From Paludibacteraceae bacterium (GTDB lineage Bacteria > Bacteroidota > Bacteroidia > Bacteroidales > Paludibacteraceae), in assembly GCA_017553575.1 (NCBI GenBank), contig JAFZKQ010000067.1, positions 30,327 to 94,326 of the forward strand: DNA of 64,000 bases, written 5' to 3'. Positions within the stretch are counted from its first letter, which is position 1, and the number at the start of each line of letters is the position of its first letter. The notes under the pieces were generated by a model. That model was not told where the DNA came from, did not search any database, and worked only from the letters and a program-made list of their open reading frames with translations. Positions 1-9,600 of the stretch are shown here, piece after piece. Made by a program: the position numbers and the translations under genes.

Positions 1-537
1 GCCATAATCCACATCTCGTCCAGAGTTATTAATGATGACATCAACGCCACATTTTCCATAAACTCTACTGAATGGAGCATGATTACAATCATAACAAATA
101 GTCATGCCTATCGTCACTCCTTTCAACTTGATAATGGGGAAATTGTCATTGAGTTTTTTTTGATAACCAGACTTGTCAAAAGAGGAAAACGAGGTCATTG
201 TATGTTTGGAGTAACGCTCCAGTTTTGAATCTCCTTTTGAGGCACTTTCGTTTGCATAAATATTGAAAATCTCATTGCCAGACTTTATACCTATTATGAC
301 AGCTTTCCCCGTCTCCCTACTGATAGATTGTGCTATTTCCTTACACTCAGCATCAGATAATTCTCCGTCACAATACCACGCAGCTTCAGGGAAAACCAAC
401 AAATCCAAGTCTGATTTTTTAACAAGTTCAATTGCTCGGCTCAACTCTTTCTGATTAGCGGCAGACTCCCGTTTCTTTGCAGTCGAGAATTTCCGCATCC
501 GAATAAACAACCCTATTTTCAAATTGACTTTTTTCAT
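1..537 (-). CDS. Carbon-nitrogen hydrolase (nitrilase superfamily), C-terminus beyond window
   Basis: Reading the minus strand from the ATG at 537 gives an open frame of 179 codons that runs off the window edge. The translation has the three landmarks of the nitrilase superfamily in order: a catalytic Glu in FPEAAW (about residue 58), a Lys in a Y-x-KH segment, and a catalytic Cys in TICYDCNH (about residue 150). The family hydrolyses C-N bonds of nitriles, amides or N-acyl groups; the substrate cannot be told. It starts 18 bp after the stop of the nuclease-like gene at 556-1155, so the two are probably co-transcribed. No signal peptide is seen, which suggests a cytosolic enzyme. Confidence 0.85.
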   Translation of the reverse strand, partial: MKKVNLKIGLFIRMRKFSTAKKRESAANQKELSRAIELVKKSDLDLLVFPEAAWYCDGELSDAECKEIAQSISRETGKAVIIGIKSGNEIFNIYANESASKGDSKLERYSKHTMTSFSSFDKSGYQKKLNDNFPIIKLKGVTIGMTICYDCNHAPFSRVYGKCGVDVIINNSGRDVDYG

Positions 538-555
538 GGCACAGACTATTAACTA

Positions 556-1155
556 TTACTTAATTCGTAAATACTTTTTCAAATCTCGAAGCGCATTGCT
601 CGACGAAAGGTCAAACTGCCCATGCATGATTCTGTACAATTTATAGCCATTCTTCTGAGCCAATATATCGCGGACGCTATCCAGGTAGGCCCTACCCTCA
701 TCACGGTATTCAGGCTCATTATCATGCGCTTGCACATCCGCACATGCACGAATCCATAAGTCACGATCGAAATCAACAGGAATATCTTTGTAAGATTCCA
801 AAGAGACCCTTCGCGCCTCCGAAAAATGTTGTCTCTCATCATATTCGACAATCACTTTGTGATAGTCACTCACAAAGTCACAACGCAATTGATAATCCTT
901 TTTTGCGAATTTTTCGTCTTGGTTCCGATACGATTTCAAGGCATTAAAAAGCTTTTTAAAAGGCCCCTTCAATTCTTTAGGCGAGTTCTCCCAATGAGGA
1001 GTCCTCATCCAATCAAATGTCTTTTCACAAACAATGCAACTATAGCCGTCTTTATCGACGAAAATCTTGTTAAGCAATAGTTGAAGCTCGCATTTTTGAT
1101 CAATCACCTCCTTCTGAGGAATCTTGATACTTTCCGAAAAGTTAATTGGTTCCAT
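556..1155 (-). CDS. Putative Vsr/MutH-like nuclease-fold protein
   Basis: This 199-residue soluble protein is not one I can name. The central part (about residues 89-120) reads LRCDFV, then a hydrophobic strand VIVEYD and ERQHF. That matches the D...E-x-D/Q-x-x-H layout of Vsr- and PD-(D/E)XK-like endonuclease cores. A pair of cysteines (CIVC, about residues 40-43) lies N-terminal and could be half of a zinc site. The ATG at 1155 is the first in frame. The gene is upstream of, and only 18 bp from, the nitrilase-superfamily gene, so a shared role is likely. The nuclease assignment is inference from motif layout; an unrelated alpha/beta fold is possible. Confidence 0.6.
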   Translation of the reverse strand: MEPINFSESIKIPQKEVIDQKCELQLLLNKIFVDKDGYSCIVCEKTFDWMRTPHWENSPKELKGPFKKLFNALKSYRNQDEKFAKKDYQLRCDFVSDYHKVIVEYDERQHFSEARRVSLESYKDIPVDFDRDLWIRACADVQAHDNEPEYRDEGRAYLDSVRDILAQKNGYKLYRIMHGQFDLSSSNALRDLKKYLRIK

Positions 1156-1186
1156 ATCCTTGGTTTTTTTAGTTTAATTTTGAACA

Positions 1187-1356
1187 ATAACTTATTAGCG
1201 TGGACCCATTCCCCATCTCTAAGGTCCGACCAAGAACCACGCCACAAGGAACAAAGCCCACGCTATACGAGCGTCAGCTGTCCATTGTGCATTGTGGCGT
1301 TATCATTAAAATTTGGTCGGTTTTAGAGATGCTGCCAATGCCGCTAACAATATGTA
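1187..1356. repeat. Nested imperfect palindrome, about 170 bp
   Basis: Four concentric inverted-repeat pairs are visible: TTAGCG at 1195-1200 with CGCTAA at 1342-1347; CATCTCTAA at 1214-1222 with TTAGAGATG at 1323-1331; CCGACCAA at 1226-1233 with TTGGTCGG at 1313-1320; ACGCCACAA at 1239-1247 with TTGTGGCGT at 1292-1300. A small hairpin, ACGCT (1260-1264) with AGCGT (1270-1274), sits inside. Either strand could fold into one long interrupted rod. It lies between divergent genes and no convincing frame crosses it. It may be a structured RNA, a MITE-like element or a cruciform. Confidence 0.75.
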
Positions 1357-1673
1357 ACTATTTTCTTCTTCTCTTTCTGAATATTCGCGTTTTAAGTGTT
1401 AATACCCAAATGTAAGAAGAATTTCGTACATACGTGGAACTTTGTCCCTTTTTTCTTCATCATCACTCACCGCTTCTTTCTCTCCTTCCCCTCCATTCCT
1501 TTCACCTTCACGACAAAAGTAAAAGAAGGAGCGACAAACCATGTCGTCCTCAAAAAAAGTGTTCGGAGGGAGAAAATAAAATGTAACACTCTGACAAGTA
1601 GTTAAATATAGCTCAATTTTTAGAATTCATTCAAAATCACTTTCTTTGTGAAAAGAACCCAAGGGACAGAAAG
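1357..1673. other. Non-coding upstream region, AT-rich
   Basis: Between the palindrome and the ATPase gene I see AT-rich sequence without a credible gene. A weak promoter-like TTTCTTTG lies near 1641-1648, about 25 bp before the ATPase start. Short frames here have no recognisable protein character. Confidence 0.5.
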
Positions 1674-3230
1674 ATGAAATATTCAATCGGCATACAGACT
1701 TTCGAAGAACTTATCACAGGCGGTTATGTCTACGTAGACAAAACAAACTTTGTGTATCAATTGGCGGATACGGGAAAATACTATTCTCTCAGTCGCCCCC
1801 GTCGCTTCGGAAAAAGTCTACTGACCACTACGATTGAATCCTACTTCTTAGGCAAGAAAGATCTCTTCAAGGGTCTTGCCATAGAAAAATTGGAGAAAAA
1901 CTGGACGGAACACCCTGTGTTCCACATAGATTTCTCAGGAGAATCCTACACAGACGAGGCAACCGTACACTCCATCATCAACAAGTTCTTGCTCGACCAA
2001 GAGAACCTTTATGGCAAAAACGAAAGCGAAACGACATTCGGATTGCGTTTTGAGGGAGTGATTAGCCGTGCCGCCAGACAAACTGGACAACAAGCTGTAA
2101 TCTTGATCGACGAATACGATAAACCTTTGACCGACACGATAGGAATGCCCGACCTGCAGGAAAAGAACAGGAATATCCTGCAAAGCCTATACGGCACCCT
2201 AAAGAAGGCGGACCGCAACATCCGCTTCGCCTTCCTGACTGGTGTCACACGCTACGGGAAATTAGGAATCTTCAGCGCAGCTAACAATCCAGAAGACATC
2301 TCCATGGTCGATGACTACGCCTCCATTTGCGGAATCACAGAAGAGGAATTACATATTTATTTCGACGAAGAGGTTCGGATCTTCGCTGAAAAGATGAAAG
2401 TCAGCAAAGAGCGAATGTATGAGTTGCTGAAAAAGAAATATGACGGCTATCATTTTTGCCCATATTCTGAGGACGTTTACAACCCTTTCAGCTTGCTGTG
2501 CGCATTGAAAACAAAGACATTAGAGAACAAATGGTTCGCCACTGGGACACCGACCTACTTGACCAGAATCCTTTCGAAAAGCGACATCAGCATGCCCGAG
2601 TTTGAGGGAACCCTTATGGCTACAAACGAGATGCTCTCCACCTTCGGCAACGGAGAGAGCAACATCATTGCCGCACTATATCAAAGCGGTTACCTCACCT
2701 TAAAGGGCTACCAAAACGGTTGTTATGTGTTGGGATTCCCGAACGAAGAGGTATCTGAAGGTCTAACCCAAATGCTGATACCCAATTATGTGACATCGGC
2801 GACAAGTGACCGAAAAGACCTCGACCTCGTCAAACTGCGTCAACTCATCGAGGCAGACGACACAGAGGGTTTCATGGCGCAAATTCAGCTAATTATGAGC
2901 CAAATACCATTCGAGAGCCACACACCCCAACTAATAGAAGCCAACTTCCGCAATATGCTCTACTTGATGATTCGCTTCTCCGGACACAAAGTGAACTTGG
3001 AATTCCCCGTATTGGGCGGACGCATCGACCTCTTCTTCGAAACTGAGAAATGCGCCTACCTCATCGAATGTAAACGTAACTTGTCCGCACAAGAGGCTTT
3101 GGATCAAATCGACGAGAAGAAATATGCAGAGAAAATCTCGGCACCCGAAAAACGCATTGTCAAAATTGGAATGAATTTCAATACGGAACAACGGAACCTG
3201 ACGGAATGGAAGGTGGATTCTTCCTGTTAA
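1674..3230 (+). CDS. AAA-ATPase-like / PD-(D/E)XK nuclease superfamily protein
   Basis: The 518-residue protein has the layout of the AAA-ATPase_like family with a C-terminal PDDEXK_9 domain (formerly DUF1703), a family often present in many copies in Bacteroidales. The N-terminus (GIQTFEEL, then YVDKT) and the Walker A-like RPRRFGKSLL (about residues 41-50) are diagnostic. A Walker B-like strand, AVILIDEYDKPL, lies near residues 141-152. The C-terminal nuclease-like core contains GGRIDLFF and YLIECKR (about residues 444-465), giving the D...E-x-K triad. The biological role of the family is unknown. It stands alone, with non-coding sequence on both sides. Confidence 0.9.
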   Translation: MKYSIGIQTFEELITGGYVYVDKTNFVYQLADTGKYYSLSRPRRFGKSLLTTTIESYFLGKKDLFKGLAIEKLEKNWTEHPVFHIDFSGESYTDEATVHSIINKFLLDQENLYGKNESETTFGLRFEGVISRAARQTGQQAVILIDEYDKPLTDTIGMPDLQEKNRNILQSLYGTLKKADRNIRFAFLTGVTRYGKLGIFSAANNPEDISMVDDYASICGITEEELHIYFDEEVRIFAEKMKVSKERMYELLKKKYDGYHFCPYSEDVYNPFSLLCALKTKTLENKWFATGTPTYLTRILSKSDISMPEFEGTLMATNEMLSTFGNGESNIIAALYQSGYLTLKGYQNGCYVLGFPNEEVSEGLTQMLIPNYVTSATSDRKDLDLVKLRQLIEADDTEGFMAQIQLIMSQIPFESHTPQLIEANFRNMLYLMIRFSGHKVNLEFPVLGGRIDLFFETEKCAYLIECKRNLSAQEALDQIDEKKYAEKISAPEKRIVKIGMNFNTEQRNLTEWKVDSSC

Positions 3231-3356
3231 TCCCTAGAATGACAAGGAGGAGAGTATAATTAGGAATTGGAGGTCGATTAAACTCAAGCAGAGATTATTA
3301 TATGTGCCACACCCATATCCCCATGAAAAAGACACACATATCTCCATAATATTTCC

Positions 3357-3364
3357 TATATTTA
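3357..3364 (+). promoter_or_regulatory. Candidate -7 box for the 3393 gene
   Basis: TATATTTA differs by one base from the Bacteroidetes -7 consensus TAnnTTTG and lies 28 bp before the ATG at 3393. No clear -33 element is seen. Confidence 0.35.
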
Positions 3365-3392
3365 CCCCACAAAACCATTAGATCGTTCATCC

Positions 3393-6300
3393 ATGAAAAG
3401 ACATTGTTTCTCACTGTTGGCATTTCTAGTTGCCTTCGTCCCGTTTTCTCGGGCCGACATCGACATCACCGACCTCTATCTGCAAAACGCAGGGTTTGAT
3501 GACGAAGCTCACTTCGACTACCGTCGCTCCGACAATGGAAATGTCTCCCAAGAGATTCTATCCATCTACGGATGGAGCAAAGACATTGGCGTGGATTACA
3601 CGGTCACAGGCATCTACGAATTGGGTACGGCCAAGACTTTCAACACCTACGGAAAGGTTCCTGCCTCGGGCTACGACGGCGCCTCAGGCGGTTGCCTCGC
3701 CCTCAGTACGGGATGGGACGAATCCTTGAAATACTATCAATCCATCACCCTCCCCGCCGGGAAATACAAACTTCAATCAGCATTCTACAACGGAAGCAAC
3801 ACGGACAAGGGCTACAGCCTCCTCGGTTGGTTGACCGACGGCGGGCAAGCGAAACTCTCCTCCCTCTCTTCGTTCCAACTGAATGCGTGGACACTCGACG
3901 AGGTCTCCTTCTCGCTCTCCTCTGAGACGGCAGGACGCGTCCAAATCGGTTTCAAGGGTGTCTCCAACGGCTCGGCCAACTCGGCCAAGGTCGTCTCCGA
4001 CTTCGTCAAACTCTATCTTGTCGGAAACAACGAGGAACTACTCTCCGATATACGTTCCGCTCTGAACAATACCCTCTCTTCCGCCAAAACTCTTTACGGG
4101 AAAGGGGATGGCGAAAAGGCCGAAAGACTACAAACAGCCATAGAGAAAGCGCAAAACATACTCGACAACGCCACCTCCTACTCGGAAATCTTCAAAGCGA
4201 AAGATGCGCTGAACCAAGAGATTGAACTTTACCAATGGGCAAACTCCTCCCTTGAGAATCCTTCCGACTTCACGAAGTTCATCATCAACCCGAACTTCGA
4301 AGAGGGACTCAACGGATGGTCCCAATCGGGACTGAAAACCCAAACCAACACCTCTTTCTCGATGAAATCGGGAAATACCTACGTTGAAAAATGGGTCTCC
4401 GCAGGGAGCAGCGCGGGAAACGTACAAATCTCCCAAGAGATAAACAACGCTCTTCCGATGGGTATCTATCAACTTAAAGTCGCCGCTCAAAACCTCCAAG
4501 GAGGAAACGGCAACCAGAAAGGGGCTTGGATCTTCGCAGGGAATGACAGTCTCGAAGTATCCGAAGCCAAAGAGTATACCCTTCGGTTCACCCTCGTCGA
4601 AAGTTCCTTCTCCATCGGATTCCTCACACAAAACACCACCGGCAACTGGGTCGCCGTGGATAACTTCCGCCTCTACTACAGCGCCGCCAAAATCAACGAC
4701 TTCAAGGAAGAGATGGCTCGACGCACCACAATAGCCAATGCCCTACTGACAGGCCGAATGAACAAAAGTCATCGGGAGAACCTCCAAACGACCCTAAAGC
4801 AGGCAGAAGCATGGTTGGAGAACCCATCGGAAGAGAGCTTGGCAAGCCTCGCCGAAGAGCTACGGAAAGCGACTCAATCCGCCCAAACATCCGCAGCGGC
4901 ATACGAACGACTCTCCTCGTTGATCGAAGAGGCCAAAGAGACACGACAAGAACAAGGCAAGGGCAACGACCAACTGACGGCCGCCATCCAAAAAGCTGAA
5001 AAGGATTGGAACGACGAGTCGCAAACCTTAGCAGACATAAACGCCAGCACGAAGGATCTGCAAACGGCCATCCTCCTCTACAAGACGGAGAATGCCATCG
5101 GAAACATTCCTACCGTGGTGACAGACCCTCGCCATGCCAGAGGTGCCACCAAAGCCTTCGGTCGTGCCTCCTTCTCAGGCGACGACATCATCGAGAGGGG
5201 ATTCTGCTGGAGCACGCAAAGCGATCCGACCATCCTCGACCAACGTTCCACGCTCTCGTATGACAATAACGGAAAGATCTTCGTGATCGAGGACCTTTCA
5301 CCCCAGACGTTCTACTATATCCGCCCTTATGCCATCAGCAGTTCCTACGCTGTCGGTTATGGTGAAAGCATAAAGATCTGTACCCTACCGATGGGCGAAA
5401 TCGCATGGAGCTACAACAACGGAGGTTCAGCAGACGAGAACGCCAGAATCAACGACGCCGTTGCCGATGCCGTCGACGTCTGGAACAACCTAACCAGCAT
5501 CCGCGGACTGCGCCTCTCCGTCTCTTACGGAGCCAGCACCCAGACGGCTGACTGTAGCTACGGCGGCTCTATGCGGGTAGGACCAAACGCCAGCTACCAA
5601 CGCACGGGTACCATCCAACATGAGATGTGCCACGCGGCCGGTGTCGGAACCACTAGCCGATGGTACGACGACGCCACCTACCGTGAAAACGTGAGCAAAG
5701 GCTTCTGGCTGGGCGAACGGACCGACCAAATCCTACAATTCCTCGAAAATGACAACGAGGCCCATCTAAAAGGGGACAACACCCACTTCTGGCCTTACGG
5801 TATAAATGGTGCCCACGAAGATGACGGCACAAGGATGTTGTATTACGCCAATGCCCTAATCATCCAAGCGTTGGGCGAAGACTTCCTTCCACCGGTTTAC
5901 GGGGCTTTCGCCTCTCCAGCCTACACGTTCATCCAAGAGGATAACGAGTATTACTACATCCTACCGGAAAACGGGGCGACAAACACGCCTTCGTTGCTCC
6001 ACAGCAATGGCAACGGAACGGAACTGAAAACGAGCGATTGGAAGACAATCCTCAACGACCATGCCTTCGCTTGGCAGATTCAATTCAATCCGGAGAGCCA
6101 ACTCTACGAGTTCAAAAACATTCTTACGGAAAGAGCCTTGTCCAACAACAACGCCCAAGTCCAACTCAGTTCAAAAGAGAACTTCGGACTTCAGCTATTA
6201 GGCTCACGCAAAAAAGTGGAGAACGGAACATTCAACCTAAAATCCTATTGGGTAACCTTCTCCGACGGCACGGACCACCCGAATGCCCTCACCGAAAACT

Positions 6301-6629
6301 GGGGCAACGTATCGGCAACCCGATTCGACCACAAAAACTCAGCCTCTGCCCAACGGTGGATCATCCTCTCCCGAAGGGAAGTTAAGGCTTTAGCTGGCGA
6401 CTATACGGAGCTACAAGAAGAGCCCGTTTCCGCCTCCTCCCTCATCGTCACAAGTGCCCAAGGTGGCCTCAACATCGAGACGACCCACCGAGGCGAATGG
6501 ATTACCATCCACGACATCCAAGGGAAGACAATCATGCAATTCTACATGCAGGCAGGCCTACAGATGTTCCAACCTCTCGAACCTGGATTCTACATTGTCA
6601 ATGGAAAGAAAGGGGTAGCTTTACGGTAA
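3393..6629 (+). CDS. Large secreted zincin-like protein with FIVAR-like helices and a T9SS-like tail
   Basis: The 1078-residue product starts with a signal peptide (about 1-21, cleavage after FSRA). Two carbohydrate-binding-like beta modules (about 25-210 and 300-430) alternate with helical FIVAR-like segments (about 215-285 and 435-570). A fibronectin-III-like stretch with the RGFCWST motif follows (about 605-670). Residues 743-747 read HEMCH, followed by AAGVGT; this HExxHxxG pattern is the zinc site of zincin metallopeptidases. A ricin-like or beta-trefoil-like region follows (about 835-990). The last 75 residues resemble a type IX secretion sorting domain (TIHDIQGK, then GFYIVNGKK). It converges with the regulator gene on the other strand. 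Peptidase activity is inferred from the motif; the target is unknown. Confidence 0.75.
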   Translation: MKRHCFSLLAFLVAFVPFSRADIDITDLYLQNAGFDDEAHFDYRRSDNGNVSQEILSIYGWSKDIGVDYTVTGIYELGTAKTFNTYGKVPASGYDGASGGCLALSTGWDESLKYYQSITLPAGKYKLQSAFYNGSNTDKGYSLLGWLTDGGQAKLSSLSSFQLNAWTLDEVSFSLSSETAGRVQIGFKGVSNGSANSAKVVSDFVKLYLVGNNEELLSDIRSALNNTLSSAKTLYGKGDGEKAERLQTAIEKAQNILDNATSYSEIFKAKDALNQEIELYQWANSSLENPSDFTKFIINPNFEEGLNGWSQSGLKTQTNTSFSMKSGNTYVEKWVSAGSSAGNVQISQEINNALPMGIYQLKVAAQNLQGGNGNQKGAWIFAGNDSLEVSEAKEYTLRFTLVESSFSIGFLTQNTTGNWVAVDNFRLYYSAAKINDFKEEMARRTTIANALLTGRMNKSHRENLQTTLKQAEAWLENPSEESLASLAEELRKATQSAQTSAAAYERLSSLIEEAKETRQEQGKGNDQLTAAIQKAEKDWNDESQTLADINASTKDLQTAILLYKTENAIGNIPTVVTDPRHARGATKAFGRASFSGDDIIERGFCWSTQSDPTILDQRSTLSYDNNGKIFVIEDLSPQTFYYIRPYAISSSYAVGYGESIKICTLPMGEIAWSYNNGGSADENARINDAVADAVDVWNNLTSIRGLRLSVSYGASTQTADCSYGGSMRVGPNASYQRTGTIQHEMCHAAGVGTTSRWYDDATYRENVSKGFWLGERTDQILQFLENDNEAHLKGDNTHFWPYGINGAHEDDGTRMLYYANALIIQALGEDFLPPVYGAFASPAYTFIQEDNEYYYILPENGATNTPSLLHSNGNGTELKTSDWKTILNDHAFAWQIQFNPESQLYEFKNILTERALSNNNAQVQLSSKENFGLQLLGSRKKVENGTFNLKSYWVTFSDGTDHPNALTENWGNVSATRFDHKNSASAQRWIILSRREVKALAGDYTELQEEPVSASSLIVTSAQGGLNIETTHRGEWITIHDIQGKTIMQFYMQAGLQMFQPLEPGFYIVNGKKGVALR

Positions 6630-6664
6630 GGACATAAGATGAGCAAGGCGCACAGCTCGCACGA

Positions 6665-9600
6665 TCAATTCACCTGAGAAGGGAGAACACCGAAGTGGTC
6701 CCTGAATTTTTTCGTAAAGTAAGAAGGATCGTTGAAACCCACTTCGTAGGCTATCTCCGAGATGTTTCTTCCTTCGTTGTGGTCTTGCAACAGTTGAAGG
6801 GCTTTGTTGAGTCGATACTCCGTCAGCCACTCCATCGGCGTCTTGCCTGTCAAGGTTTTTATTTTCCTGTTCATGGTCGGCTTGCTCACAGAGAGAGCCG
6901 AAGAGAGGGAGTCTGGCGAAGTCTCGCTATCTTGGTAATTGGTTCTGACAGCATCGACAAAAGAGTGCAGGAAGGGATGAATGGATTCCTCCTGTTGGGA
7001 GTTGTCCATAATGTTCTTCATCTTGCTCGTCATGGTCCGTTGCAATATAACTTTCTGCTGTTCCTGTTTCACTTTCAATATATTAGCCAACTTCAAGAGA
7101 AGTTCCAACTGATTGAACGGTTTGGCCATAAAGTCCACGGCTCCACAAATCAAGCCCAACAAGCGGTCAGTCTCTTCGTTCTTGTCGGAGACAAAAAGGA
7201 TAGGGATATGCTTGAGCAGGTCGGACGAGAGCATACGGTTCATCTCCTCCTTCATGGTGCTCTCCATATCGCAGATGATGATATCGGGAGAGAGCATCTC
7301 CATCGATTCGATGGCCTCGTTCCAGTTCGACGCCTCCTTCACACAAACATAGTTGCTCAGCATCGTCTTGATGCCTTTGTTCGTCTCCGGATCCATACCT
7401 ATCAACAAGAGCACACTATCTGCCAGCAACGCCTTGTCAATCACCAGTTCGACAATCTCCTCCGTCGAGGTCTCCTCGGAGATGGCGGAAGAATCCCCCA
7501 CCACGGCAAAGAGCGGATTGTGCAAGTCGTGGGTCAGGGCATGGATCAGTTTTTGACGCTCACGCCTTGTTTTGTCCAACAAAGCCGTTTGCTCATCTAT
7601 CTCGCTCTTCAGCAAAGCCTTCTCCTTTTTCAGACGGGTAATCTTTTTGTGCAAAGGGATGAATAGAACCGAACTCGCCATCAACAACAACAGTGCATAG
7701 AACCACCAAGTCTCCCACCAAGGAGGAAGAACTTTTATGTTCAACGTGATACGTTTCAACGGCTTCTCCTTATCGGAGCGGAAGGCCTCCACCTCCAAGG
7801 TATAATGCCCTGTCGGTATGAAATTGAAGGAGATGACTCTTCTTGCGTCAACGGAGGTCCAAGTATCCGTCAACCCTTTCAGACGGTAGCGGAGGAAAGC
7901 CCTACCCCTTTCCGAATAGTCGACGAGGTCAACATGCAGGTCTACGTCCGTCATGCCATAACTCAACTCCAAAGCCTTCAGGTCAGAGAGGTTACCCCCC
8001 TTTATCAACGGATTATCACCGCTGATCTTCTCTTTCGAAATATACAACTCCGCAAAAGAGAGGTGTTGGATGAAGGTGTCAGGCGCAATGTTCTGGGGAT
8101 TGAAGGTATAAAAACCTTCCATCGTACCGAAATAGAGGCGTCCTTTGGAGTCCTTATAGCTTGATTTATAGTAGAACAAATCTGGATAGTCTCCCGGCAG
8201 CCTTGAGTAGGTTTGTTGCTTGTAGTCGAACGAGAAGATTCCGTTAACCGAGGCGATCCAAAACTTTCCCTTATTGTCTCGTTGAATGATTCGATAGGAA
8301 TCCTTAGGGATAAACGAGAGGGTATCTATCGCCAAGTTGTCAGCCGAAAATCGCAGGACAGCGTGATTAGAGAGCACAAAAAGATTGCCCTCCTCGTCAC
8401 GATCCGCATCAACCACGACGAACGGGTTGTGCGATTTTGAATCGTACAATTCAGGATGGACCACTTGAAGGCTCTTCCCGTCGAAAATCCACAACAGATT
8501 GGTGGCAAGTATCCACCTCGACGAGCCTGAGGCATCCAAGACTCGGGTCGTCCATTTACTCTCAAAACCAAAGGAAGAGGCATCCCTAAGAGGCATTCTC
8601 TCCCAAGTTTCACCATGGCGCTTAACATACGGATCGTCGTTCGCTGAGCAAGCCCACAACGTACCCTCCGAGGTTTCGCAAAGATGGAAAAACATCTTTG
8701 TCGGATTGAAATCCGGACTGTAGGTCACGGAAGTGGATTGGCCGGATGAAGGCGAAAGCATATAGAGGCCACCGCCCCAAGAGGAGACATAAAATCCTTC
8801 ATGCGTAGCCGTAATACCCAACACATTCTCGCATGGCAAGTTATAGTGGATGATACTTCTGAAGTCAGGAGAGACAGAATAGACACTGTTTCCATCCGTT
8901 CCCACCAAGATGTTTCCCCGCCCATCCTCCGTAAACGAGGTGCAAGCGGATTGAGGAAATCCATAATCTTTCGAATATACGATAAAGGAGCGCTCGTCCA
9001 TATTGAACGACCAAAGACCTGTGCTTTGTGTGCCGAGCCATATTGTGCCATCCTCACTTTCCACAATGGAGTATATCTTCTTCAAGCCTTCCGCAGGAGC
9101 ATTAGTTGGGAGAACCTCGGTGAACGAAGCACCCGCACTTACCGAATCAGCAAACCACAAGCCATCACCATCAGTGGCAAACCAATAACGGCCATTCCGT
9201 CCCCTCATCATTTTATTTACTCGATTGAATGGCAGATGAATCTCTTCCCGGATACGGAAATTTCCACCAGAGTTTTCCACGATCCAAATCCAGTCATTCC
9301 AAAACGAAACTATCCAAGCATTCTCCCCAATAGGGACGACCCCAGACACATGGCCAAAGTGATTAGGGTCAGCATTGAATGTTTTTAGGACAAGACCATT
9401 GGAATCGTAGATTTTCAGTTGATTGATGGAGCCAAGCCAAAATCTATCTTCCGCATCGATGTTCAAGAAGGAGATGAAAGAGGATCTGAGCGAATCGAAG
9501 GCAGGGAACTTAGCATTAAATCGTTTGAGCTTGTCGTCGAAACGGAAGACTCGCTCCGTCGTAAAAAGGTAGGGTGTCCCATTCGCTGAACGACGAATGC

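Noticed and set aside
1187..1356. Retron or group II intron from the nested palindrome
   Set aside because: No reverse transcriptase lies nearby, and the frame-free region is too short for a group II intron.
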